A stretch of 64,000 nt of DNA from Fistularia commersonii (Eukaryota > Chordata > Actinopteri > Syngnathiformes > Fistulariidae): NCBI GenBank assembly GCA_037954325.1, contig JBBMNZ010000026.1, forward strand, positions 4,777,501 to 4,841,500, written 5' to 3'. How positions within the stretch are numbered: position 1 is the first letter of the stretch; each line of letters opens with the position of its first letter. Positions 11,880-24,188 of the stretch are shown in pieces. The notes under the pieces were generated by a model. That model was not told where the DNA came from, made no database searches, and saw nothing but the letters and a program-made list of their open reading frames with translations. The position numbers were made by a program, and so were the translations under genes.

Positions 11880-14579
11880 ACATGGTCATCAAAATCTTTC
11901 ATTTAATCAGTAAAGCCTTTGTTAAGCTACTCTGAATAGAAAATATTCACATTCTAAAAAAGAAACAGTTTACAAAATTGTTAATAATTTTTGGATCCAG
12001 GTAAAGACCTTGAGTTAACAATGTGTGACAGGCAGACAACACAAAATCAAACATAATGTAGAATGTTCACGCTTTGCAGAGTCAAAGAAACACAAAACCT
12101 ATTTCAACATGATAAAAATCTGCTCACAACATCTACTGACAAAATAGAGGAAGGCAGAAAGAAAGGAGAGTTCAGTAGTCTGCAGAGGCGCTACGGTAAG
12201 ACTGAGCTCATCCAGGGGATGTGACAAGACAAATGTATCTGTATCATTATCACAATAATGACTGTCATTAGTACTTCTCTTAAAATCAGATAAACATGGC
12301 CAGCAGGCCAAGATTCAACAGATAAATTAAAAATAAGTTAACACCACCAATTCAGTAAGGATTGGATATTTTCTTGGTAACGTTATCTCAAGACTCTGAA
12401 ATATCTTTCTCACTGTAGGACACTGCCTGGTGACGTTTCCCCAAATAGTAGTCAGGTTAAAATTGCAGAGGGTCAACCTTACAACAATGACTTTGCAGCC
12501 CAGTTAAGGTCAGACTTGTACAATTGCCAATTATTGAGATTAAGATTTAAACCTGCAATCTTGAAATAAATACCAGAAAAGTTTTGCAAAAAGTAGTAGT
12601 TTTGAATAACGCCAAAAATATCTGTCTTCATATCAAATACTTACTTCATGATTTTAAATACAGCTGGAAAAATCAAAGACACATATTTACAGTTCTATCT
12701 CAAAAGGTTACCGTATGTAATTAGATTTGGTAACATTCTGGGAAGTGATTTCAAACTGAAAGTTCTCATTATTATATCTGGTATCTTATATTTGATTATT
12801 TCCTAAAAGTAAGAATTCTATGGTCATGACTAAAATATAGGGAGTGTGCCAGGAAATGTACATGTTGGGTGGCGGCAAAGTTTTCAGCAGATAAATCAAA
12901 TCAGAAAACAATGGAAAACGCCAACATTTCAATGCAATATCATTTTTTAAAAGTATGATTATATCCCACTGAGTAAACCTTGTTTAAATTAGAATGACTG
13001 ACATTTCTCATCAGCCCTCTTGGAAAATGTGCTTCCATTGTTTCACTGGTCAGCTGCATTTATTCACACGGATGAAGATATTTCAGAGGGGAACTATTCA
13101 ATCTCGGTAGAAAATCTCCACTGCACTACTCATATTTTTGAACCGCTAAGTCAAACCTTTGTTAATCTTGGCAAATTCTACATTAGCTGTTGATAAAGTC
13201 AAATATACAACTTAATTGCCAGAAAAATAAAAATCTTTCCTGTACAGTATTATTACACAAGAGGGAAAATTTTCAATAAGGAAATTAAACTCACTGTCAT
13301 ATATAAGGCTATATAATAGTTTGACGCATGATCATTCAAACCGTTAAACAGGGCAGTGCAGTTTTATGTTAGAAGACCGAAAAAACTATATCATTGCTAC
13401 TGAATATTCACATTAAATTGCTTCTAGTAAATTTCCTTCATAGTTGTTTATCACAGAAACCATGTGTTAACTGTGTTTTTGGCAACATGGTAATCAGGAC
13501 ATTTACTGTACATGATTCTGTGTAACCTTAGGGTCATGCTGCATCCAAAAGCAACATAAAAATGAAAAAGTTGAAAATTCTTCCCCAATTTTCCCAGTTC
13601 TGCCATTATGGCGTAAACAATACAAATGTGAAAACATTAAAAAAAAATTCGCTCATGCTGTGAAGTTCATTTTTCAGTCCAGTTCTTGATGTGCTTTATA
13701 GTGATCCATCAGACAGCGAGCTGAGAACTAAGACGGCAATACGGAAACTCTCAAAAGCACTGAGAACTTCCAGATTACTGACATGGAGCAAAGTAGCCAG
13801 CAACTAAAACACCTCAATAAGCCCAAGATTTTGTCTAACAATTATGGGACATGTGCACTGGTTTTTGTACCGCTTTTGCAATATTGTATATCGGATGTGA
13901 ACTTGGACGTATTGAGCGTCTCGCTCAAGGGTTGCATGAGCCACATTACCTGATAACCTGCACATGTGGCTTATACAACTACAATCCCCTAAATGTTTAA
14001 CATATAAATGATTTGAATCAGTCTTAACTTTGACTTTCAGATCACTGAAAAGATCTGTTGTGGCCCACAGGGATAGGTGATATATTCCCATATTTAAACT
14101 GTGAAGATCTCGGTATCTAAAACATTAGGCAATGGAACTCTAAATTAATATGGCAGAGCTATTGAACAGACAAAGCAGGGCTTTGATTTCTTGGGCTCCA
14201 TCATAGCGTCATTTCATTCATTTCAAAAGTTTTTGCTCCTCCAATGGGCTTCAATTTTCATCTGTTTGATCAACCTGTTAAAAGCAGCGGCACTGCAGTC
14301 TTAGTTCCTATTGATGTGCAGAATCCTTTCATTCCAGTGCTGCAAGAAAAACGTCATGTCACTAAAATATACAAAGCAATAGATTTAGATACTAAATTTA
14401 ACTCTTCATTTAAATCAGTCATGCTGTTGTGTTTCTAATATTCAAATTGTTCATCACATGAAATATCTTAGCTACAAGCTATATGCAACTAAGCATTGCA
14501 AAGAATATGCTAAAGGTACGATATGAAACCCTAAACACAATCCGTGAGGACAATACAACTTTATGTCTGGGTGTGTACC
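11880..14579 (-). other. golm1: Probable golm1 3' UTR (extent uncertain)
   Basis: About 2.7 kb downstream of the golm1 stop hold no supportable exon on either strand. A minus-strand ATTAAA (TTTAAT at 11902-11907) is a possible distal poly(A) signal, while TTTATT near 13057 would give a shorter form. The region is A/T-rich without clear repeats. The true end needs transcript data. Confidence 0.35.
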
Positions 14580-17161
14580 TTAAATTTGGGCAAGCTCCGC
14601 TTGTTTGTCTGCTTCAAACTCCCCTTCATTCTCATCATCGCCATTATAGTCTGCCAGCTCCTCTTCCATGCCCCTGTCTGGTGACCAGTACCATTTTATT
14701 AGTGCATTAAATACTCAGACTTTTCTTCTTAGGAAGGTAAACATACCTGTATTTTCTGTCTGTTTACTCTGAAGTTGTTTATCAAGATCAACTCCATCTG
14801 TTACTTGGAGGTCCTGATCATAATCATCAGAATCATCAACTTTCTGACCAACTGGAGTGTCATCTTTTCCCTGGCCAACAAGCATGCCTTCCATGCCTGG
14901 GTCTGCATCTGGAAAAAAAATAATATTGGGCCATTTTTGGTAATGATTCAAATTCAAGTCCTAGTAATTCCAGCCAAATTAATTATACATAGCATTTTGG
15001 TAACACCTGTAGTTACCAAATCTGTATCTGATTGTTGTGGAACTAAATATTCAGGTATATTATTCGCATTTCAGGCAAGCCATTTTCAGAGACACACATG
15101 CACATACTCCCACTGTTCCAAATGTGTTACAGCCAATCACTTCGATGGAGACTTTAGCTCTGACCTTTGTAAGACTTCCTAGGAAGGATCCTTTGAATAC
15201 ACATCACCGTCTTACTACTATGTACAATTAGAAAACAAATGGCAGAATTTCTTACCTTCTGTCTGAATGCCCTCTTCATTAGCATCCATCACCTGCATAT
15301 CAGTCAGATTGTTTGTAGAAAGCTTATTGGTCTCCGCATTCCCCTCTTCTGATTTGACAGGTTGGTTTGCTTCTGGCAAGTGAGTCACGACGTTGCTTGA
15401 GGGAACAGAGTGGATCTCTTTTTGTGGGAGAACTTGGGAGAGGGGTGGTTGCACTGCAGCATCTGGATCAAAGAAATAATGAGGCAAAAGGTAAATGTAG
15501 GAAATGAGCATCCACAAACGATTACAATTTTCACCTAAAGCCTACAGGAAATCCATGGGCTTTACCATTGTCTGGTAAGTTATTGCTGGTCAGGAGGTCA
15601 AAAGTTTCACCACCCTTGGGCTGGTTGGCAAGTAGTGTGTGGCTTACAGTAGCCGGTGTCTTCAGCAAACTAGATCCAGTCACTAACTCTTCTTTAACCT
15701 CGCCATTTACTCCCTTTTAGGGCAGAGAAGGAAAGTCAAGATGCAACCACGTCTCTTTACATAAACAGCTGAGTGAACATTTAAAAAATGTTAGAAGGAT
15801 TTTATGTGTCATATGAGAGGGATTGAGTGGCTTTCAGAGAGAACGACAAAAAAATTCATAACAAACATGTCCAGAAACCAACAGACAAGGGGTAAAACAA
15901 AAATCAGACACAAAGCTTTTTGAAAAATGACTAAAATAGCTTATTAGTCCCAATCATTTCATACAAAAATAAACACTAGCAAAAAAAAGGTACAAATTAC
16001 CTGGCCTCCCTGAGGAGAAACTAACTTTTCCATTTTCTTCTGAGCTTCAACTTTTGCAGCTGCTACTCTTTCATCACACATCTCCTTCTGAGCCAAGACC
16101 TGGGAGTGACAATGTGTCCTTTGTGTGTGCACAGACACAGACAGACACACAAAAATGCTTTAACTAAGAGTAGCTGTAACGATTACATTGCAACGTTTGA
16201 AGTGTATTAAACTGTCAGTTGTGATTATTCCCATTGTTACTTTGATCAAGATGACCAGTACTACTATACTTTCTCATTTCAACAAACCAATTATTGTTTC
16301 TTACATGTCATATGTAAGTTTATTGTTAAGGGTGTTAATGTTGCCTTGACAACTTTGCAGATCCTTCTGAAGCTTTCCGAGGTATTCATTCAGCTGATTC
16401 AACTGGCCTGAAAATATGTGAACAGAGATAACTTGTAAGTGTGATTATCATTTTATTTGCCTAATCTGAAATGCATTTTTTGAGGGAGGCGGTTACCTTT
16501 GAGATCCTGTATTGTTTTTGTGCTAGTGGAGATATTTTGCTGCAGTGGTACCTACAACAACAGCAAACAAATATCAAACTGAAGAACCCTCTGATAAAAC
16601 ATCTTAATAATCTTATCAAAATATAATTATACCAATAACATTTTGACAAGGATTGACCTTGACAGAGAACCTTCACAGACAAAGAAATATCAAAATCACA
16701 ATTAGCATATTTGATCTATATCTACCCTCTCTTGGTTGCAGATATTCTGGGCTCCTTCCAGTTGTCTCTTATACATGCTTTCTAGGTGACTCATCTGCTC
16801 CTTCTGTCTCTGAATCTCCTCCTGGTACTCATTTCTCTTATTTTCTGCAACCCCACGCTCCGCAGCTCCACGCCGCAACTGGCCCTCCAACTCATACAGC
16901 TTTGTCTACATAGATGAAAAGGAATAAAGGTATGGGTCAGGATATCGTTTTTACAGTTAACGTTTACAGACAATGTACATTTGATATAATAATTTTCACA
17001 TCAGAACTTCAAATGCACACATAATAACCTACTTGTAACTCTAGATTTCGGGAGCTGGACACCCAGTAGTTAAAGCCTAAAACCAGTATACACGCAATCA
17101 GAGCTCCAATCATTAGAGGGGGTGATCTTCCTCCACGGCGCCCATTTCCCAGTCCACCCAT
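14580..17161 (-). CDS. golm1: Golgi membrane protein 1 (GP73/GOLPH2)
   Basis: GOLM1 is a type II cis-Golgi membrane protein with a luminal coiled coil. Nine coding exons, read on the minus strand, join in frame to 399 codons plus TAA (human is 401): 17033-17161, 16726-16905, 16497-16551, 16305-16407, 16001-16118, 15566-15713, 15256-15462, 14747-14908, 14580-14677. An Arg-rich cytosolic tail (residues 1-12, MGGLGNGRRGGR) precedes a signal-anchor helix at about 14-34. A Glu/Gln/Lys-rich coiled coil runs to about 190, followed by a low-complexity region and an acidic C-terminus (YNGDDENEGEFEADKQAEL). The glycosylation sequon N109-I-S sits at the same number as human N109. The furin-type site differs: residues 52-55 read Q-L-R-R instead of human R-V-R-R. 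The start is supported by CCATGG context and an acceptor two bases upstream. It converges on naa35, as in mammals. Confidence 0.95.
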
Positions 17162-17885
17162 GGCTATTTTTGAGCAGAAAAAACACAAATATCACCAAGG
17201 ATAAACACAATTTTCATCAATTACATCAATAGATATTTGGACAAATTTGACTGAGATCAGCAAAAAAGGGATAGACAATCATTTAGAAAGGTAAATGACA
17301 TGTCAAAGCTGCACTTAATAGTATCACTTAGGTAATAATAAGAGGGCTTTGTTCCAAAGCACTGAGTGCGATTCAAAGAAAATGCACATGCTAAAAGAAA
17401 TCGGGTCAAGATGAAGGATTTGGTTGTGCATTTTCTGAGATGAATTACCCTGTAATAACGACAGAAATACCTGGCCAACAGCTTCGATATTAGAAGTATC
17501 GGTATGCTGTTGGAGGATGGGTCAGCACTGAATTTTCACTTGAGGGTGTCGATCTCTTCATTCAGTTGCCAGGAAATCTTGGTTTTTATCTGACACAAAA
17601 CTTTTTTGCTGTACTCATTTGAACAATCCCCAGATACACTACTACTGATACCCAGAAGCATCACAGAACAGTAGGATGACTGAAACATGGAAAGTCAAAA
17701 GACCATTCAAACCTTATATAGGGTTTTGGATCGTGTGTTGATTGAGCATTACAACTGGGACTTGTGCGATGGCCCATCACTTGGAGGAAGAATTACAAAG
17801 TGTGCAAAAGCTTGGGACTTATAACTCACAATTGCAATATCAATGGGACTTTCACAGTACTGTCAGGTCTGATACAGCTGGACTG

Positions 17886-18135
17886 GTTCAAGATTCAAGA
17901 TTCAAAGTGTTTATTGTAATATGTGCCGCCTGGAAACACGTTCCCCGAACAATGAAATTCTTATTTTGCTTTCCACAGTGAAGCCAGTTGGGCTGCAAAA
18001 AACAATTAAATAATAAGCATATTATTGCAACAAGATGCACACAGTGCAAACGAATTTGAACAGGATTAACAGGATGTGCAAGTCTTAAGAAGAAGTACAA
18101 ATTGAGAGGAAAGCAGTTGTGTTCACGGTGCATTT
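17886..18135. repeat. Degenerate fish interspersed repeat
   Basis: The stretch around 'attcaaagtgtttattgtaa' followed by 'acaatgaaattcttattttg' resembles a dispersed fish repeat I have seen many times, probably a retroelement 3' end. The copy is diverged and no coding part is left. Family assignment needs RepeatMasker. Confidence 0.5.
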
Positions 18136-18295
18136 GGTTTAGCTGATGCAGTTTCAGTTACATAGATTATGAGCTTATTTCCACAAACAAGTATATGGAA
18201 ACTGGGTGTGGAGCGCATTTCAAAGCCAAACATCTGCAAGGCTTCCCTGTTTTGTCAGATGATGTCAAAGGAATTAGGTTGTTTAAATGAACAAA

Positions 18296-18365
18296 ATTGA
18301 ATAGAACTGAATCGAATTGACCTTTAATCATCCAACAGAGGAGAAATCCAATCCCTTTTCAGCCC
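18296..18365 (+). repeat. Degenerate (GAATA)-led repeat copy
   Basis: The sequence 'gaatagaactgaatcgaatt' followed by 'gacctttaatcatcc' looks like a decayed version of the GAATA-repeat-bordered element seen better preserved at 37574, 43545 and 50241. Confidence 0.35.
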
Positions 18366-19526
18366 AATGTGGAAATCAACCACTTGCCCTGATGCGAATC
18401 ATCAGGCACGCTTTTAATCATGTGTTTAATCATGTTATACTTGTTAAGCAGATACAGAATTAACAGATATCATACTGCCAGTTGTCTTCAAAATTAGCTT
18501 ATCTCTTTGGTGAGCTTTATCATGACACCTATGGAAGTTAAGTTAGTGTTGATCTGAGTGTAATTAGTTAGAATCTCATGAATTCCCCTAAAAAAGCTAT
18601 ACAAAAAGAAGATTTAATTTAAAAAGGTAGATCTGGTCAAAAAAAAAATCTGTAGGGTGCAGTTTCTTTCTATCAGTAAGCTGACTTTGCAGATATCTGC
18701 CCTCAAGACATCGGTGTTGTTTCACGGCCTGTTTATTAAGCTAATAAACCTGTTTGTTATCTAGCTGTTGAAGTATTTATGTAGCTTTGAAGTAGAGGAA
18801 AAAAAAACATTTTCCTAATCCAACAAGCACCAAAGTCTGTGTTTAATCTTAATTACTTAACCAATATCTTACGATTTAATTGTATCCAAAATAAATAAAT
18901 ACATACAGCAAAACCATGTCACTATCTGTATACAATAAACATAATAAACAAAATGTTTGCACCAAATTTGAACTTACATTTCAATTAAATAATCATTTTG
19001 AGCAAGATAGCAACGGGGTTTTATGAATGCCTATAATTTCCAGAAAGTAGGCGAGGCTGTCATCACTGAGGGAAATTATGACTAAATCGCTGAATTTAGA
19101 GTAAAAACAAAAAAACGACGGTTTGATTTCATGTATCGGTGCTTAGGATGACAAGCAAACATGATGGGAAAGTTAAGTATCTGGCTGAACCGAAGGACAG
19201 AGATCAGGAGAGCTGGTAGACAACAGAGCCAGACTGTTTATTCACGGCACCACACAGAAATCATTCATCTGCGGTAGTGGGAAGAGGACTGAGCCGCGCA
19301 GCTAAAACAAATTTGACCATGACGAGGTGATGCTGCTTACTCACAGGTATAAAGTAAAACAACTATAAAGAAGTGAACTACAAATAATTTAGCCAAAATA
19401 AATAAATAGTTTAACTAAAAGCCCCAAACGCTGTAACTTCTCGCTGAAGCTTACGCAAACTCAGTTTACAAGCGTACAATGTTAGCTTCACTTGGCTAAT
19501 GTAAGAGGACAGGATTGTCAGCTTAC

Positions 19527-19660
19527 CCGGTCGACACAGCGCTTACAAACCGGGAAAAACTGTCAGACCTGGATGTTTCGATGGTACTTCTCTGGATGGG
19601 GTGATTTAACTGCGGTTCCCAGGCTCAAAAAAACTACACATTCCCCGGTAGACAGTTAGC
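19527..19660 (-). promoter_or_regulatory. golm1: golm1 noncoding first exon and promoter region
   Basis: Read on the minus strand, a CpG-containing stretch ends in a good donor, CCGG|GTAAGC, whose last exon base is 19527. It lies upstream of the golm1 start exon, which begins with an acceptor at 17163. The transcription start is inferred to be near 19600-19660. No ORF of note crosses it. Confidence 0.5.
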
Positions 19661-20779
19661 TAGTATGCATTGTTGGCAACCACCGGGACCCTCTCGGTAA
19701 TGCAGCGAAATTGCTGCCTTTGTGTGCCGCAGGAAAGGTGAAGTTAAGATGAAAGATGCACACTGTGCGTCTTTATACAGATGAAATATAACCCCATTCG
19801 ATGAATCAAAGTCGGATAAATATTACGTTCATTTAAAGAAAATTAAAAAAAAAAAAGGCATTCCAGAAAACTACAATATTATCTTTCGACCCACCAAAGC
19901 GTAGATGTAGAGTTTCCGGAAAGATTTGAAGGCAGCATGCGAGGTAAAAAAAAAAAAAAAAAAGCTAACGTGATTGATACGCAACAGTCTTATTGAATTA
20001 TATTTAAATACATCAAAGGGCCAATCTTAAACTGGAGTAAATTACCGAGTTAGAATTTAAACCATTAAAAATCCAACATTCAAGTGATTAATGGGGAAAA
20101 ATCACGTATGAAGGAGTGTCAAACTCAAGCCACATCAGTGTTATGATGCCCTCGGTGTGCCATTAGTAAATATTAAACAATGTATTCTTTGCCATTTTAC
20201 AAAATTGCCTCAGCATTTCACTGAATAGTGCTTTTGTTAAAACCTTTGATTGAGCAGGTCTGAAAGTAGGGTTCTAAGGGGAAACTACACTCTCTGAGTA
20301 CTGCATCAATTTGGATCCAAAAATGATATTGGGAGATCTTGTGAGCCACATTAAGTGAGTGCTGAGTCTGGATAAAATCCCCACACCTTGAGCTCAGACC
20401 TGTGTTTAGTAAACTCCTGGAATAAATACTGTGGAAAATTAAGATCATGATCTCTAAATAAATCTTATATTTTAACAGTCCAATGTGTATAATGGGATTA
20501 TACTATTATTTCTCGGTAACAAATTCTGTTCTTTAGAGATGCTAAGATACTTATCTGCTACTGGTTAGATTTACAATTGCCATGTCACTTTCTGCCAGCT
20601 ATAAAACAATTTCAGAAGAGTCGGTTATTATGAAATGTCCCCATAAATCTCTTCAGTCAAGGCTCGAAACGGCTGTGTCTTGCTGTTACAAAAGACTAAT
20701 ATGAAATTCATACTATAAAATAATTGATATAAACTTTTCATTGATAAGCATGGTGATAGACAGGTGATAAACACATTTC
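19661..20779. other. Intergenic region between golm1 and lmbrd2
   Basis: Apart from an A-run near 19946-19963, I see only A/T-rich unique sequence here. The minus-strand frame at 20218-20448 has no family resemblance and no supporting splice context. Confidence 0.5.
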
Positions 20780-21098
20780 AATACAAAATTTAAAAATGTT
20801 TTAATTGACAAAAAAAATTCCACTCTTACAGATCAAGATACATGATATAAAAGTGATATAATTTCACTATTGCCTCTCCATTGTTCCTCAAGGTACACAC
20901 TCTATATGCCACAATCAAAATGGTTTTCTTTGTACTTCAGAATCCCTTTGGTTTCTAATCACTGTAAACAGTTACAAAAAGGAGCCATCACATTAATTTT
21001 CAATGTGTTTCTTCTTTACCTGAACAGATAAATATATTTAGACACTGTAGTGTGTTTTTTTCTCATCTTGCTTTCCCTCCATGTCCTTTGTGTGTGTA
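20780..21098 (-). terminator. lmbrd2: lmbrd2 3' UTR
   Basis: About 0.3 kb follow the stop codon before a minus-strand ATTAAA (TTTAAT at 20800-20805), a common variant poly(A) signal. The end is an estimate. Confidence 0.4.
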
Positions 21099-24000
21099 TT
21101 AGACATCGTCAAATTGTCCACTTTGAGAGTCGTACAAAGAGAGGTAACGTCCCCCGCTGTATCTACAGAGACAGAAACAAGAGCTTGTAGAAATCTGTTT
21201 GGCATTATAAGGTCCAGCTCTGCAGGCCTGAGCATCATTACAATCCAATTAAATATTATATAAGAGTAAATAAATGAATCTAAAAAATGACAACATACTT
21301 TTTGTTTGGTGAACCTCCATTGCTAGAATAGTCTTGCAGTAAACTGGACTGCTGCTCATTCCTCTCTAGCTCTGGTCTGGTTGAAGTGATGACTATAAGA
21401 CAAAATCATTCCAAATTAAATACATTTGGTTTACTGAGTGATAATTTTATGGAATCCAATGTAACGATAGATGGAAACATCTTTTTGCAAAAGTAAGTAA
21501 TCTTTCTTGGGTCATCAGACTGATTGCTTCATTTTGCTGATATTTTGTTTCCCATGTACTGGTTCGCTTTCTTGCAGTTCTGTGCAGTGGAGTCTGTCAT
21601 CACTGCAGATAGGTTGCCCTCTATAAGGCATTTGCAGTACTGCAACTACTGTTAAATTCCATCCATTCATTCAGCCATCCATTCATCCAAATCCATTATC
21701 CCCCATTTATCCTCCACTTAGGGTTGCAGGGATTCTGGAGCCTATCCTAAGACAGGGATGAGAGGGGTACACCCTGGACCGGTCCATTAAATATCATTAA
21801 TATCACAAATCTTTGAATTATTCCATAGCCAGAGAAAGCAAAACACAGAAAACTGTTTTTTTCAGGCAGTTTTAAATCCATACCACCATTCCTGGTCTCG
21901 GTGACTGGGCTGTTGTTGCTATCCTTTAATTTTGTGTAACCGGCTCTGCTCCGATGAGTGCCCCATCGGGCTTCATGCCGCTCCCTCTGAGCAAAAACAC
22001 AAAATCAAACTCAAAAGACACAATATTTTGATTTGATTACAGATGATATTTTTTGCCAGCTTTTTGGAAATGTGTTATGCTATTAACATATCCCTAACAG
22101 ACGAAGAAAGGATCTGAGAGTGTGTGTGTGTATGATATCACAAAATAGTGTAGCGTTTTACTTCCAAATTGGTTTTTGAAACCACAATCCACTTTTGATA
22201 AAGGGTTCCATTCTGCTCAAATATAGCACCATAGGAAAAAAAACACAATTTATGTATATGGAGGTCAAATTACAAACCCAGCTCAGGATTCCTGCATTGT
22301 CACTTCTCTGTCGTTTCCTTCGCTCTATAATGAAAAATTAATAAATGAATTGCAAACCAGTTCCATCAGTATTATGTTGTGTTAGGGTGAAGCTGCAGCA
22401 TCTGTCATATTTGGATGGATCTCACTACCTTGACCTTGGATTTCAAAAATGTTGATGTGATCTGCTGACATTACAAGGTAAGGATCTTGGCCATATTTTG
22501 TTGCTTAACTCGTAATGTTTTTTTCTTACATTTTTAGGCTGGCGCTTAATACCTGAGAGCAGCAATTAATGTGGAGTTTAATGCAATCAGCTTGACAGCA
22601 AATTATACATTGAAGAAAGACATTTAGAGCTCTGATGAAGAATGAAAAAAAGCGTCATTCTGATTAAAACAGGTCAGTAAGCATATAAACATGTTTATAG
22701 TACCACTTAAAATTTAAAGTGCTGCATGCATGGATGCATAAGTTAACAAAGACTGTAGAAATTCTGTTACGCTTTGCAGCCAATTCGTTGTAAGTGTAAA
22801 TTTATAGGGTTGATGTCTTGATGCCAGATGGCATCAAGACAAGTCATGGTGGAGTTAGCAAAATCAACTGTAAGGACCTGGGCAGTTTAACAGCACAGTC
22901 AGATATAGACAGCGATCACAAGAGCAAATACCTCTTCTGATGAGTTCTTTGCCTTCATCCACAAGGTCAGAGATCAGATCATCATTAGTAACATACTGAT
23001 GGTAGCCCAAGAGGTTCAAACAGCGTGAGCCGAGACTACAAACCCAGATACACGTACGTCACTGAAAAACCTATTAACATGCATACAACATTGATCAAAT
23101 CACTGTTTCTTTTTTCTATTCTTTTTCATTTGCAGTTTAATGTCAAGTCTATTATCATACAAATATAAAAAAAGTGAATATTGTCTATTAACAAATTAAA
23201 TGCATTGACTGTGAAATGTGGCCATTATCAGCAAACAAGTATATGTGCACAAAGCAAAAGGTTTAGGTATTTCAAGTATATGGAAAGTTAGAACTCAAAT
23301 ACTGATTGATGGTTCTTCTCATTGTAAAACGTTGGTTATTGTGGGTGAGGTTTCACCTCTTTTATGTTGTGCTTTTCTAGCATGAATCTAAACTCACTAA
23401 ATGACTTCTTGTACAAATTAGACTTTTCTCAGATCTTATTGGAAGCGACCAGAATATATGAGTTACTATAAGAAATCAACAAAAAAAAAGCTAAGCCTTT
23501 TGCTTTTGGGGCACTCTCTCATGTTGGTTGAACCCCATTCCCCTCTGATATGGTCCTACAACCCCAAATAGTTATTCTGAAACCCTCACAAGGAGTTTTA
23601 TTGAGTTGTTTATCAAGATCAACCAAAGAAATATAGCCCAAGCATATGTATCTCAACCACAGTTGTTCTGATGCCCCCCCCCCCCCCCCCCCCCCTTTGG
23701 GTCAGGTCTGATCTGTTTGCAGAACAATCTATCACCAGCAACCTGAAACTGCATCTTGTTGTTCAATAAAAACTATTACATTGTTTGATAGAGACAAAAA
23801 AAGGTCAACTTAACTTACATTATACAATGATGTTTTGTTTTTTTTTTGCTTACTTGTAAAAAGTTGCAAAGCAAAGCAGCAGAATCAGCATTGGATAGTA
23901 GATGTAGAATCCTTCAGATATGAAGGAAAGCAGATGCATTGGGCCCATAATCTAAAAGGAACAGAAAAATAAACAGAGGATGAAGATGTTTATTTGGTCC

Positions 24001-24099
24001 TTTGGTAAATAGCACAAGAGATAATCACTGACTATTGACTACTATCTAATTTCACACTCTTGTACTGTAATAATTACCCATTACTCTAATTGGAATACG

Positions 24100-24188
<89 letters not shown>

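Larger units (their letters stand above)
17163..19526 (-). other. golm1: golm1 intron 1
   Basis: This is the gap between the noncoding first exon (donor at 19526) and the exon that carries the start codon. It holds two degraded interspersed repeats (listed separately) and otherwise A/T-rich unique sequence with no exon seen. Confidence 0.55.

Noticed and set aside
16081..16100. Acceptor CCCAG|GTCTTG for golm1 exon 5
   Set aside because: It breaks the frame after YDM; the acceptor AAAG|GACACA at 16118 keeps frame and aligns without gaps to the human coiled coil.
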